Shown here in pieces: positions 1 through 5,701 of a stretch of DNA of 7,386 nucleotides. Source of the DNA: an uncultured Desulfovibrionaceae bacterium (GTDB taxonomy: Bacteria > Desulfobacterota > Desulfovibrionia > Desulfovibrionales > Desulfovibrionaceae); contig CASQEL010000096.1 of the NCBI GenBank assembly GCA_949427775.1, positions 1 to 7,386 on the forward strand, written 5' to 3'. A program made the translations under genes and the position numbers. Each line of letters starts with the position of its first letter. The stretch's first letter is position 1. The notes beneath the pieces are model-generated. The model saw only the letters and a list, made by a program, of their open reading frames with translations, searched no databases and was not told where the DNA came from.

Positions 1-663
1 GGCGCGGGATTTCAGGTGGCCATGGAAGACCTGCGCCTGCGTGGCGCAGGCAATATCCTGGGCGAGGTGCAATCCGGACATATGGCCCGCGTGGGACTGG
101 ATCTGTATCTGGAAATGCTGGAAGAAGCCGTGGCCCGTATGAAGGGGACGGCTCCGACCCTGATGGCGGAAACGGAAATGAACCTGGGCCTGCCCGCGCA
201 TATTCCGGAAACATACATTGAGGACGGCCGTGAACGGCTGCGTTGTTACAAGGCGCTCACTTCGGCCGTGGACGGCGCAGCGCGCGAGGACGTGGCCTTG
301 GGCCTGCGAGACAGATTCGGCCCCTTCCCGCCGGAATTGGAAAACTTCCTGGCGGTGCTTGCACTCAAGCAGGCCCTGACCGATCTGCAAGTGCAACGTG
401 CGGACGTCTATGCGGATCGGGTACGCATCACCTGGCCCGAAGGACAGACTGCCGTGTTGCCCGAGCGGCTTGTGGAACTGGTGGCAACCCATGAAGGCGC
501 ACGTCTGCTGCCGCCCGCTACCCTGGAGCTGCCACTGGATGCGGCATTGATCATGGCGGACAGGATCGACAAAGCCCGCAATCTTCTGGAAGGCGTCAGA
601 GCGCCGCAACCGGGGAACGCGGGGACGAAACAGGCCGAAGAACGGCCGGGGGACGCATGCTGA
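1..663 (+). CDS. mfd: Transcription-repair coupling factor Mfd, C-terminal part (5' end outside window)
   Basis: Mfd is a cytoplasmic ATP-driven DNA translocase. It pushes stalled RNA polymerase off lesions and recruits UvrA for nucleotide excision repair. Only the last 220 residues are present, read in frame from base 1 to the TGA at 661-663. Window residues 14-26 carry the RGxGxxLGxxQSG signature (R14, G15, G17, Q24, G26) that Mfd shares with RecG in the translocation (TRG) region following the helicase motifs. The segment from about residue 60 to 165 matches the Mfd C-terminal regulatory domain (TRCF), with IPETYIED at 68-75 and RDRFGPFPPE at 103-112. The tail after about 195 is low complexity and rich in charged residues, and probably species-specific. 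RecG is excluded because it lacks this C-terminal domain. The stop overlaps the next gene's start by 7 nt, so the two genes are probably co-transcribed. Confidence 0.95.
   Translation, partial: GAGFQVAMEDLRLRGAGNILGEVQSGHMARVGLDLYLEMLEEAVARMKGTAPTLMAETEMNLGLPAHIPETYIEDGRERLRCYKALTSAVDGAAREDVALGLRDRFGPFPPELENFLAVLALKQALTDLQVQRADVYADRVRITWPEGQTAVLPERLVELVATHEGARLLPPATLELPLDAALIMADRIDKARNLLEGVRAPQPGNAGTKQAEERPGDAC
633..653 (+). promoter_or_regulatory. Hairpin and Shine-Dalgarno region before the first SurA-like gene
   Basis: A perfect 5-bp inverted repeat lies at 633-637 (GGCCG) and 643-647 (CGGCC), with loop AAGAA. It sits inside the mfd 3' end and abuts the G-rich ribosome binding site (GGGGGA at 648-653) of the gene starting at 657. 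The spacing from the G run to the ATG is only about 3 nt. Ribosomes finishing mfd would melt the hairpin, so translational coupling is plausible. This is inference from sequence alone. It is unlikely to be an intrinsic terminator, because the nearest T run (668-674) is 20 nt past the stem. Confidence 0.35.
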
Positions 664-1598
664 AAAATTTTTTTCCTTGCCTGCTGGCCATTCTGCTGGG
701 CGGTTTCTTCAGCGGCGGGTGCACCGACGCTGATCCGCCCCTGCCCCAGGGGGTCGTGGCTCTGGTCAACGGCGAGCCTATTTCCCTGCGCCTGGTTCAG
801 GCCATGCAGGACACCCGTTCCGTGGGCATGGGATCGCAAGCGCCTTCTGTAAAATTGCTCCAAAGCCAATATGGTCGGGCTCTGAGCACACTTATAGTCC
901 ACGCGCTGGTCATGCAGGAATTGGAAAAACTCCAGCTCTCCGTCAGCAATATGGAGACCGCGGAAGTTGAAAACAGTCTGCGCGGCGATTATCCCGCTGA
1001 TGAATTTGAAAAAATGCTGACGGAAGAATATATTGATGTGGAACTCTGGCGTGAACTGCTACGGCGAAGCCTGTCTATGAAAACATTTGAGGACAAGGTG
1101 CTCCGACCAAGCCTGGCAGTTCCCCTGGCGGAGGTCGACGCCTATTACTCAGCCTACAGTAAAGAATTTCACCTGCCGGAGAGAGTAACGCTGCTCCAGG
1201 TCGACGGGCCGGACAAAAGTGTTGTCGAGCAAACGCGGGCAGCGTGGCCCACAACACCGCCATCCCCATCCGATGCACTGAATGTACAGCGCTACACCAT
1301 CCGCTGCGACAGCATTCCCAAGGATTGGAACAAAGCGTTGCAAAATCTGCGCCCGGGGCAGGCCACACCAGTACGAGAAAACGGCGGGGAATTCCGATTC
1401 ATAATCCTGGAGGCGTTGCACCCCGCCAGGGCGTTGAGCGTCGCGGAAGCTTACCCGATCATTGAAAAATTACTGCTGGAAGAAAAAATGGGCGATGCCT
1501 TTGCCGCGTGGCTGGAACAGGCCCTTTCCACGGCTGCCATACGCATTTCCGCTCATTTGCTGCCCGAACCGCATGAATCGCTCTCTCCCGCACGCTGA
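657..1598 (+). CDS. Divergent SurA/parvulin-like protein, probable lipoprotein
   Basis: This encodes a 313-residue exported protein, probably an outer-membrane-protein folding factor of the SurA/PrsA type. Residues 1-21 form a signal sequence (K3, then a hydrophobic stretch 9-18) ending in SGGC, with Cys22 as the likely lipidated residue. The lipobox is imperfect because it has Ser at -3. Residues 32-52 (VVALVNGEPISLRLVQ) match the start of SurA N-domains, where 'A.VNG..I....' precedes a helical bundle. Helices continue to about residue 152. Residues 156-172 (VPLAEVDAYYSAYSKEF) match the segment that usually leads into a parvulin domain. The following region (about 175-255) is short and lacks the HxL/V start and the S...GG.LG core, so prolyl isomerase activity is doubtful. 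Residues 258-297 form the usual C-terminal helix and strand. The ATG at 657 overlaps the mfd stop and has a G-rich ribosome binding site. The SurA-like call is by pattern, not by alignment. Confidence 0.75.
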   Translation: MLKNFFPCLLAILLGGFFSGGCTDADPPLPQGVVALVNGEPISLRLVQAMQDTRSVGMGSQAPSVKLLQSQYGRALSTLIVHALVMQELEKLQLSVSNMETAEVENSLRGDYPADEFEKMLTEEYIDVELWRELLRRSLSMKTFEDKVLRPSLAVPLAEVDAYYSAYSKEFHLPERVTLLQVDGPDKSVVEQTRAAWPTTPPSPSDALNVQRYTIRCDSIPKDWNKALQNLRPGQATPVRENGGEFRFIILEALHPARALSVAEAYPIIEKLLLEEKMGDAFAAWLEQALSTAAIRISAHLLPEPHESLSPAR

Positions 1599-1613
1599 GA
1601 ACCTCGTTCACAT

Positions 1614-1642
1614 TTGCCAATATGGGAAAAAAGGGGTATGGA
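1614..1642 (+). promoter_or_regulatory. Candidate sigma-70 promoter for the second SurA-like gene
   Basis: TTGCCA at 1614-1619 matches the -35 consensus at 5 of 6 positions. It is followed after exactly 17 nt by TATGGA at 1637-1642, which keeps only the TAT of the -10 consensus. It lies in the 110-bp gap after the first SurA-like gene and would give a leader of about 60 nt before the TTG start at 1709. The weak -10 leaves this tentative, and read-through from mfd is an equally good explanation for expression. Confidence 0.3.
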
Positions 1643-1665
1643 TTTTCGATCAGAATCATCTTGCC

Positions 1666-1687
1666 GGCGCGTGGAAGCTCACGCGTT
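1666..1687 (+). promoter_or_regulatory. Inverted repeat in the surA-like leader, next to the ribosome binding site
   Basis: CGCGTG (1668-1673) and CACGCG (1680-1685) form a perfect 6-bp inverted repeat around a 6-nt loop. G-U pairs at 1667/1686, 1666/1687 and 1674/1679 could lengthen the stem. The downstream arm ends 8 nt before the Shine-Dalgarno AAAGAGG (1694-1700). No T run follows, so it is not a standard rho-independent terminator. It could shape the leader RNA and influence translation start, or be a protein-binding site on DNA. Neither is shown by sequence alone. Confidence 0.45.
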
Positions 1688-1708
1688 TCCGTTAAAGAGG
1701 ACTTGCTC

Positions 1709-2641
1709 TTGAAAAAGTTTCTGCCCGCACTGTTGGTGTTCTCCCTGATGTTGGCCGTCTCCGCCCACGCAGCCATGGTCAACAAGATTGCCGCCGTCGT
1801 CAACGGCCGAATGATCACCATGTATGATCTGCAAACTGCGGTGGCGCCTGAGCTCCTTAAAAACAAAATCGACGCCAAGACACCTTCCGGTAAGGCCGCC
1901 GCCGAAAAACTCATGCGCCAAGCGCTGGATATGATGGTTTTGGATATTCTGGTGGAACAGGAGGCGGAACACCTTAAAATTACCGTGACAGACGCCGAGG
2001 TCGACGCTGAAATCGCCAAACTTATGCAGCGCAGCAAACTCTCCAAAGCCGATTTTGAACGGCAGTTGAAGCGCGAAGGCATGACGGTGGAGAGCCTGCG
2101 TGACCGTATTCGCAAAGGGAGTCTGCGCCAAAAGCTCATGGGCATGATGGTAGGCCGCAAGGTCGTGGTTTCGCCTGAAGAAGTGGAAAAGTATTATAAC
2201 GAACACAAAGATAAGTTCGTGTCGGACAGGACGATCCGTATGGCTCTGCTGGTGTATCCCAAGGAGGCGGACGCCTCGTCCTGGGCACGCAGAATCGCTT
2301 CCAACGCGGTGAGTTTCGAGCAGGTGGTACGCCAAATTTCCATAGGTCCCAATAAACAGAAAGGCGGGGAAGTTGAGCCTGTGCTCTGGAACAAAATGAA
2401 TCCGGAATGGCGGGAGCGACTTTCAAATATGTCTCCGGGAGATGTAACGGAAATTTTCGTGATCCAAGGCAACAAGGCTCAGCTCAAATTTCTGGGCTCC
2501 AGTTCCGGTGGAACCCCCCAAACCCTTGCTGAGGCCACTCCTGAAATTGAGAATATTCTCCGGGAACCCCGACTTCAGGAACGGTTTGTGGAATACACGG
2601 ATCAGTTGCGCAAAAAAGCAATGATCGATATCCGATTCTGA
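1709..2641 (+). CDS. SurA-like periplasmic chaperone (parvulin-type domain, probably non-catalytic)
   Basis: The product is a 310-residue periplasmic protein of the SurA family, which escorts outer-membrane proteins across the periplasm. I place the start at TTG 1709, because AAAGAGG at 1694-1700 is 8 nt upstream and the product then begins with a textbook signal peptide: MKK, a hydrophobic core to about residue 17, and AHA at 19-21 as the cleavage motif. The in-frame ATG at 1622 has no ribosome binding site and would add 29 residues before this signal. Residues 24-42 (VNKIAAVVNGRMITMYDLQ) are the SurA N-domain signature, and helices follow to about 150. VSPEEVEKYYNEHKDKF (154-170) leads into a single parvulin-like domain (about 174-263) that keeps KGGEVEPV (218-225) and the late L..M.PGDVTEIF segment. 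The catalytic-type histidine of the usual HILV opening is replaced (RMALLV, 177-182). E. coli SurA has two parvulin domains and about 428 residues, so this is a shorter form. It follows another SurA-like gene in tandem. Confidence 0.85.
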   Translation: MKKFLPALLVFSLMLAVSAHAAMVNKIAAVVNGRMITMYDLQTAVAPELLKNKIDAKTPSGKAAAEKLMRQALDMMVLDILVEQEAEHLKITVTDAEVDAEIAKLMQRSKLSKADFERQLKREGMTVESLRDRIRKGSLRQKLMGMMVGRKVVVSPEEVEKYYNEHKDKFVSDRTIRMALLVYPKEADASSWARRIASNAVSFEQVVRQISIGPNKQKGGEVEPVLWNKMNPEWRERLSNMSPGDVTEIFVIQGNKAQLKFLGSSSGGTPQTLAEATPEIENILREPRLQERFVEYTDQLRKKAMIDIRF

Positions 2642-2907
2642 TTTTACCCCAAGTTTCTTCGGGACACATGAAAAAACAGCAACTGCAGAAAGACGCAAAT
2701 GACTGATTCGCTTCTGAAACAATTGCAGAATACGCGGCCGCAGGCGAGTCACATGCTCCATGACGGACAATGGTCATATACGATGGCTTTTGGCGTTCGA
2801 ACGCTTCTCGCAAATGCTCTTTAAGCATCTTGCTGCATTGTTTGTATTGATATTCTCCGATGCGTTTCGAGATCGGAACGCCAACCCCCAGATATACAGG
2901 CACACGT
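2642..2907 (+). other. 266-bp spacer between the SurA-like gene and the RodZ-like gene
   Basis: No established gene is recognisable here. A 41-codon ORF runs from ATG 2699 to TAA 2824 (MTDSLLKQLQNTRPQ...), without a clear Shine-Dalgarno and with mixed third-position use. Its RPQAS...DGQWSY stretch faintly recalls the N-terminus of adenylate-forming ligases, but it is too short to be one, so a remnant or chance are both possible. Other structure: a near-identical 11-nt direct repeat CAA(C/T)TGCAGAA at 2680-2690 and 2720-2730, exactly 40 nt apart; a perfect 12-bp palindrome GCGTTCGAACGC at 2793-2804; and a small dyad ATGCT/AGCAT at 2814-2828. The A/T-richer stretch 2829-2857 may hold a promoter, but I see no good -35/-10 pair. 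A weak, bulged hairpin at 2647-2663 has no T tract, so it is not a convincing terminator. Long minus-strand reading frames here look like shadows. Confidence 0.5.
2793..2804. promoter_or_regulatory. 12-bp perfect palindrome, possible operator
   Basis: GCGTTCGAACGC is its own reverse complement. It lies about 100 bp upstream of the RodZ-like start, in a region without a proven gene. A palindrome of this length in a non-coding spacer is compatible with a dimeric regulator site. As RNA it would leave too small a loop for a full hairpin. No regulator is identified. Confidence 0.25.
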
Positions 2908-3807
2908 ATGACTTTTGAGGAATTGGGAACAGTCCTGCGTACGGAACGCGAAAAACGCGGCGTCAGTATTGACGAGGTGGCAGCGCACCTTAAAATCAGC
3001 GTGCGGGTCATCCGTGCTCTGGAAGAGGGCGATACCATCTCATTGCCGCACGCCGTCTATGTGCGGGGTTTCATCCGTTCCTATGGCACATATCTTGGAC
3101 TAAGCGGCGACGAGTTGACCGAGGCCATGGATACGGTCGCTCCGGAAGACCCCCCGGTCGCTTCCCACTCCGTCTACACTTCTGTGGATGACGCCGTGCC
3201 TTCTTCAGGCAAGATTTTTTGTACATTGGCCTTGTTGGCTTGCCTTGCAGGCTTGGGATTGTTTTGGTTCTATCGGGACGCGGACCTGTTCTCCGATGAC
3301 GGCGGACGCAGCAGTATCCCGGCCACGGCGCAGCCGGCCCCCCCTGTGGAACCGCGGCCCTCGCCTGTACCGCCTTCTCCCGTCAACGATGCGCCCGCGG
3401 CGCAGCAATCCGCCGTTGCCGGTTCTTCTTCGCAGTCCCCAATGCCGACAAGGCAGAATCCGCCGTTGCCCACGCCTTCCTCCACGGATGGTTCAACCGC
3501 TGCTTCGCCGCTGTCTCCGCCCCAACAATCCGCGGTTCCTCAGACCTCTCAAATGCAATCATCCGATCAGCACAAAATCATCATCACGGCTCTTGCCGAA
3601 TGCTGGATTCACTCCAATGCAGACGACACCGACACCCGACAATTCTCTCTGCGCAAAGGCGATACGTTCGCTCTGGCCTTTTCCAGAAAACTGACCCTGA
3701 AGCTCGGCAATGCCGGGGGGGTACGTATTCGCTATGATGGTCAGGACTTGCCCGCGCCGGGCGGCGACGGTCAAGTCCGCACGCTGATCTTTCCTCCGGC
3801 CCAATAG
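2908..3807 (+). CDS. rodZ: RodZ-like cytoskeletal membrane protein (HTH_25 / DUF4115)
   Basis: RodZ links the MreB actin filament to the cell-wall elongation complex and helps set rod shape. The 299-residue product has the full layout: a cytoplasmic Xre-type helix-turn-helix at about 3-70 (EELGTVLRTEREKRG, then IDEVAAHLKIS and the RALEEGD and YVRGFIRSY segments typical of RodZ); one membrane span at about 103-122; a Pro/Ser/Gln/Ala-rich periplasmic linker at about 135-220; and the RodZ C-terminal beta domain (DUF4115) at about 223-299, with ECWIH, LRKGD, LGNAGGVRIRYDG and GQVRTLIF. I chose ATG 2908 because ACAGG (2896-2900) lies 7 nt upstream and MTFEELG is the usual family start. ATG 2860 would add 16 unrelated residues and has no ribosome binding site. 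A G7 run (3715-3721) falls in the C-domain without breaking the frame. recO follows after 6 nt. A plain transcription factor is unlikely given the membrane span and DUF4115. Confidence 0.9.
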   Translation: MTFEELGTVLRTEREKRGVSIDEVAAHLKISVRVIRALEEGDTISLPHAVYVRGFIRSYGTYLGLSGDELTEAMDTVAPEDPPVASHSVYTSVDDAVPSSGKIFCTLALLACLAGLGLFWFYRDADLFSDDGGRSSIPATAQPAPPVEPRPSPVPPSPVNDAPAAQQSAVAGSSSQSPMPTRQNPPLPTPSSTDGSTAASPLSPPQQSAVPQTSQMQSSDQHKIIITALAECWIHSNADDTDTRQFSLRKGDTFALAFSRKLTLKLGNAGGVRIRYDGQDLPAPGGDGQVRTLIFPPAQ

Positions 3808-3813
3808 CTGCCC

Positions 3814-4557
3814 ATGGAGTGGACAGATACGGCGCTCGTACTTCGTGTAGGACGTTTTCGAGAAACAGATCTCTGGTTACGGTTGCTTTCTTGCCATCGT
3901 GGCGTCTTCAGCGCATTCGCCTTCGGCGGAAGTCGCAGTCGTCGGAGATTCTGCGGCTGTCTGGATCTGCTCAACACCGTCAGCTGCCGGGTCAAGTCCA
4001 CACGTAACGGCTCCTATCTGGCTCTGCAGGAGGGGGTGCTCATCCGCGGACCACGGCGCCTGCGCTCCGACTGGCGCAGACTTGGCATCGCCATGAACTG
4101 TGCCCGCTTTCTGGAAACGTTGGGGGTCACACGTGAAGGAGCTTCGGCCGCGTTTGCTCTTTTGGAAGATGTTTTGGAGCTGATGGAAGGAGAATCTTCT
4201 CCGCACCCACTGTTCCCGCTGTTTTTTCGGCTGCGTCTGGCATCGGAACAAGGTTTCGCGCCGACTCTGGACAAATGCGGCATCTGCGGAACCCGCATAA
4301 CGGCTCCCGGACGATTCATAGTGAATGAAGGAGAGTTGCGCTGTCAGAATTGTCATACGACGCGGGGACGTTATATAGTGGATATACCCGGCAGAGCGCT
4401 TGACGTTTTACGAATTGTGCAGCAAGAATCTCCTGCACTCTGGAATGCCGATGGACTGAGTCTGGCCGAGCGCCGTTGTTGCGCACGGGTCATTGATGAA
4501 TTTGTGCAGTATCACTTGGGCATCGCCTGGGAAGAGGGACGTTTTCGCCGCATATGA
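3814..4557 (+). CDS. recO: DNA repair protein RecO
   Basis: RecO works with RecF and RecR to load RecA onto SSB-coated single-stranded DNA during gap repair, and anneals complementary strands. The 247-residue product matches the family's usual length of about 240-250. An N-terminal OB-fold spans about 1-80: WTDTALVLRVGRFRETDLWLRLLS is the characteristic opening, followed by a basic patch SRSRRR (40-45). A helical domain follows. A four-cysteine zinc site typical of many RecO proteins is intact: C155-x2-C158 and C177-x2-C180. GFAPTLDKCGICG is a classic RecO stretch. The ATG at 3814 is 6 nt after the rodZ stop and has no recognisable Shine-Dalgarno, so translation probably depends on ribosomes arriving from rodZ. 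No terminator is visible after the TGA at 4555-4557. Confidence 0.95.
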   Translation: MEWTDTALVLRVGRFRETDLWLRLLSCHRGVFSAFAFGGSRSRRRFCGCLDLLNTVSCRVKSTRNGSYLALQEGVLIRGPRRLRSDWRRLGIAMNCARFLETLGVTREGASAAFALLEDVLELMEGESSPHPLFPLFFRLRLASEQGFAPTLDKCGICGTRITAPGRFIVNEGELRCQNCHTTRGRYIVDIPGRALDVLRIVQQESPALWNADGLSLAERRCCARVIDEFVQYHLGIAWEEGRFRRI

Positions 4558-4820
4558 TATTCTATTCGTCGTTCGTTATGTCAGAAATCGAAACATCATG
4601 AACATGCCGCAGAACGTGGAATCGGCTCGACGGAATCGCGTCAACGGAGAACAAAAATAGCGTAACTACCTGTATGTACTGAAGTTGACATCGGGAACGG
4701 CAGGCAGACAGATTGGCATGCCTTCGCGAAGATGTTTGCGGAAGCCCCGCGCCCCATATGCAATGCCCGAAACGGAACTCGTTGCAGGCGTTATCAACCA
4801 TATTTACGAATGAGGGTATC
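4558..4820 (+). other. 263-bp spacer and leader ahead of glyQS
   Basis: No gene is convincing here. The in-frame extension of glyQ to ATG 4713 has no ribosome binding site and no resemblance to glycyl-tRNA synthetase. A minus-strand frame covers almost the whole spacer (4562-4822), but lacks a Shine-Dalgarno and protein-like composition. A 20-codon frame at 4598-4660 also looks accidental. Short palindromes occur side by side: GGCATGCC at 4715-4722 and CTTCGCGAAG at 4722-4731. No T-box signature and no intrinsic terminator were seen. The best regulatory signal is TTGACA at 4685-4690, listed separately. Confidence 0.5.
4685..4714 (+). promoter_or_regulatory. Candidate glyQS promoter (perfect -35, weak -10)
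   Basis: TTGACA at 4685-4690 is an exact sigma-70 -35 hexamer. At 17 and 18 nt spacing the -10 positions read ACAGAT and CAGATT, which match TATAAT at only two or three positions. A start near 4720 would give a leader of roughly 100 nt before glyQ. The position, in the one sizeable gap before two translation genes, fits a promoter. An activator or a non-canonical -10 would be needed, so confidence is limited. Confidence 0.35.
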
Positions 4821-5690
4821 ATGTATTTTCAGGATGTCATCCTTACCCTGCAACACTATTGGGCCAAGCAGGGATGCGTCATCGAACAACCCGGCGGCGT
4901 GGAATGCGGCGCGGGAACGTTCAATCCCAATACATTTCTGCGGGTCATAGGCCCGGAGCCCTGGAGGGTAGCCTACGTGGAACCTTCCCGCCGCCCTACG
5001 GACGGTCGCTATGGAGAAAATCCCAACCGTCTGCAGCGGTACTTCCAGTTTCAGGTCATTCTGAAGCCTTCTCCGGAAAACGTCCAGGAATTGTATCTGG
5101 CCAGCTTGAACGCGTTGGGCATCGATCCGGCCCGACATGATATCCGATTTGTGGAAGACGACTGGGAATCTCCGACTCTGGGAGCCTGGGGACTGGGATG
5201 GGAAGTCTGGCTCAACGGTATGGAAGTAAGCCAGTTCACCTACTTTCAACAAGTCGGCGGCCTGGATCTGAGCCCGGTCAGCGTGGAACTGACCTACGGT
5301 CTGGAGCGCCTGGCCATGTATCTCCAGGGGGTGGAATCAGTCTACGATTTGGCCTGGAACGCTCACGTGACTTACGGAGATATCTACCACCAGAATGAAG
5401 TGGAGCAGTCACGGTACAATTTTGAAACCAGTGACGCCGACATGTTGTTGCATTTCTTCAATGCCTGCGAAGGCGAGTGCAACAAGCTCATCGCCGCGGA
5501 ACTCCCCTGGCCCGCATACGATTATTGTTTGAAATGCTCGCACACATTCAACCTGCTGGACGCACGCGGCGCCATCTCCATCACGGAACGCACCGGATAC
5601 ATCGGCCGCGTGCGCGCATTGGCGTCCGGCGTAGCGCGTCTGTATGCGGCTCAGCGTGAAACGCTTGGCCATCCCCTGCTCAGGAAGTGA
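4821..5690 (+). CDS. glyQ: Glycyl-tRNA synthetase alpha subunit
   Basis: GlyQ is the catalytic class II core of the bacterial alpha2beta2 glycyl-tRNA synthetase. It activates glycine with ATP and charges tRNA-Gly in the cytoplasm. The 289-residue product is close to the family's usual length (about 290-305). It opens with MYFQDVILTLQHYWAKQGC, the standard start, then has QPGGVECGAGTFNPNTFLR (23-41). The motif 2 region is AYVEPSRRPTDGRYGENPNR (51-70) and the following YFQFQVILKP. WEVWLNGMEVSQFTYFQQVGG lies near 127-147, and motif 3 is GLERLAMYLQG (160-170). The C-terminal ARGAISITERTGYIGRVRALA (248-268) is also family-typical. I chose ATG 4821 because GAGGG (4812-4816) is 4 nt upstream and the product starts at the conserved residue. 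glyS follows after 11 nt, as expected for an operon encoding one enzyme. Confidence 0.97.
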   Translation: MYFQDVILTLQHYWAKQGCVIEQPGGVECGAGTFNPNTFLRVIGPEPWRVAYVEPSRRPTDGRYGENPNRLQRYFQFQVILKPSPENVQELYLASLNALGIDPARHDIRFVEDDWESPTLGAWGLGWEVWLNGMEVSQFTYFQQVGGLDLSPVSVELTYGLERLAMYLQGVESVYDLAWNAHVTYGDIYHQNEVEQSRYNFETSDADMLLHFFNACEGECNKLIAAELPWPAYDYCLKCSHTFNLLDARGAISITERTGYIGRVRALASGVARLYAAQRETLGHPLLRK

Positions 5691-5691
5691 T

Positions 5692-5695
5692 GGAG
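5692..5695 (+). promoter_or_regulatory. Shine-Dalgarno of glyS
   Basis: GGAG sits 6 nt before the glyS ATG, within the 11-nt gap after the glyQ stop. It gives glyS its own initiation site, so the beta subunit need not depend wholly on coupling to glyQ. Confidence 0.6.
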
Positions 5696-5701
5696 TAAAT
5701 C

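Noticed and set aside
633..674. Intrinsic terminator after mfd (GGCCG/CGGCC hairpin plus T7)
   Set aside because: The T run begins 20 nt beyond the stem and lies inside the next gene's coding sequence, so the geometry is wrong for rho-independent termination.
2791..2806. tRNA T-arm suggested by GTTCGAAC
   Set aside because: The loop and stem lengths do not fit a T-arm, and no acceptor, D or anticodon arms are found around it.
2484..3038. A 184-codon minus-strand frame across the surA-rodZ spacer
   Set aside because: It overlaps two well-supported genes in antisense, and its product has no recognisable domain or signal.
3715..3721. G7 run in rodZ as a frameshift or phase-variation site
   Set aside because: The frame is intact through the complete DUF4115 domain, and the run encodes part of the conserved GNAGGV motif, so no disruption is evident.
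4713..4820. Upstream in-frame start for glyQ at ATG 4713
   Set aside because: There is no ribosome binding site, the extra 36 residues do not resemble GlyQ, and ATG 4821 has GAGGG at good spacing with the conserved N-terminus.
4558..4820. T-box riboswitch controlling glyQS
   Set aside because: The conserved T-box sequence (of the AGGGTGG-ACCGCG type) and an adjoining terminator hairpin are absent. T-boxes are mainly a Firmicutes feature.
4562..4822. An 86-codon minus-strand frame filling the recO-glyQ spacer
   Set aside because: No Shine-Dalgarno precedes its ATG, the composition is Cys/His/Ser-rich without protein-like blocks, and its start overlaps the glyQ start codon.
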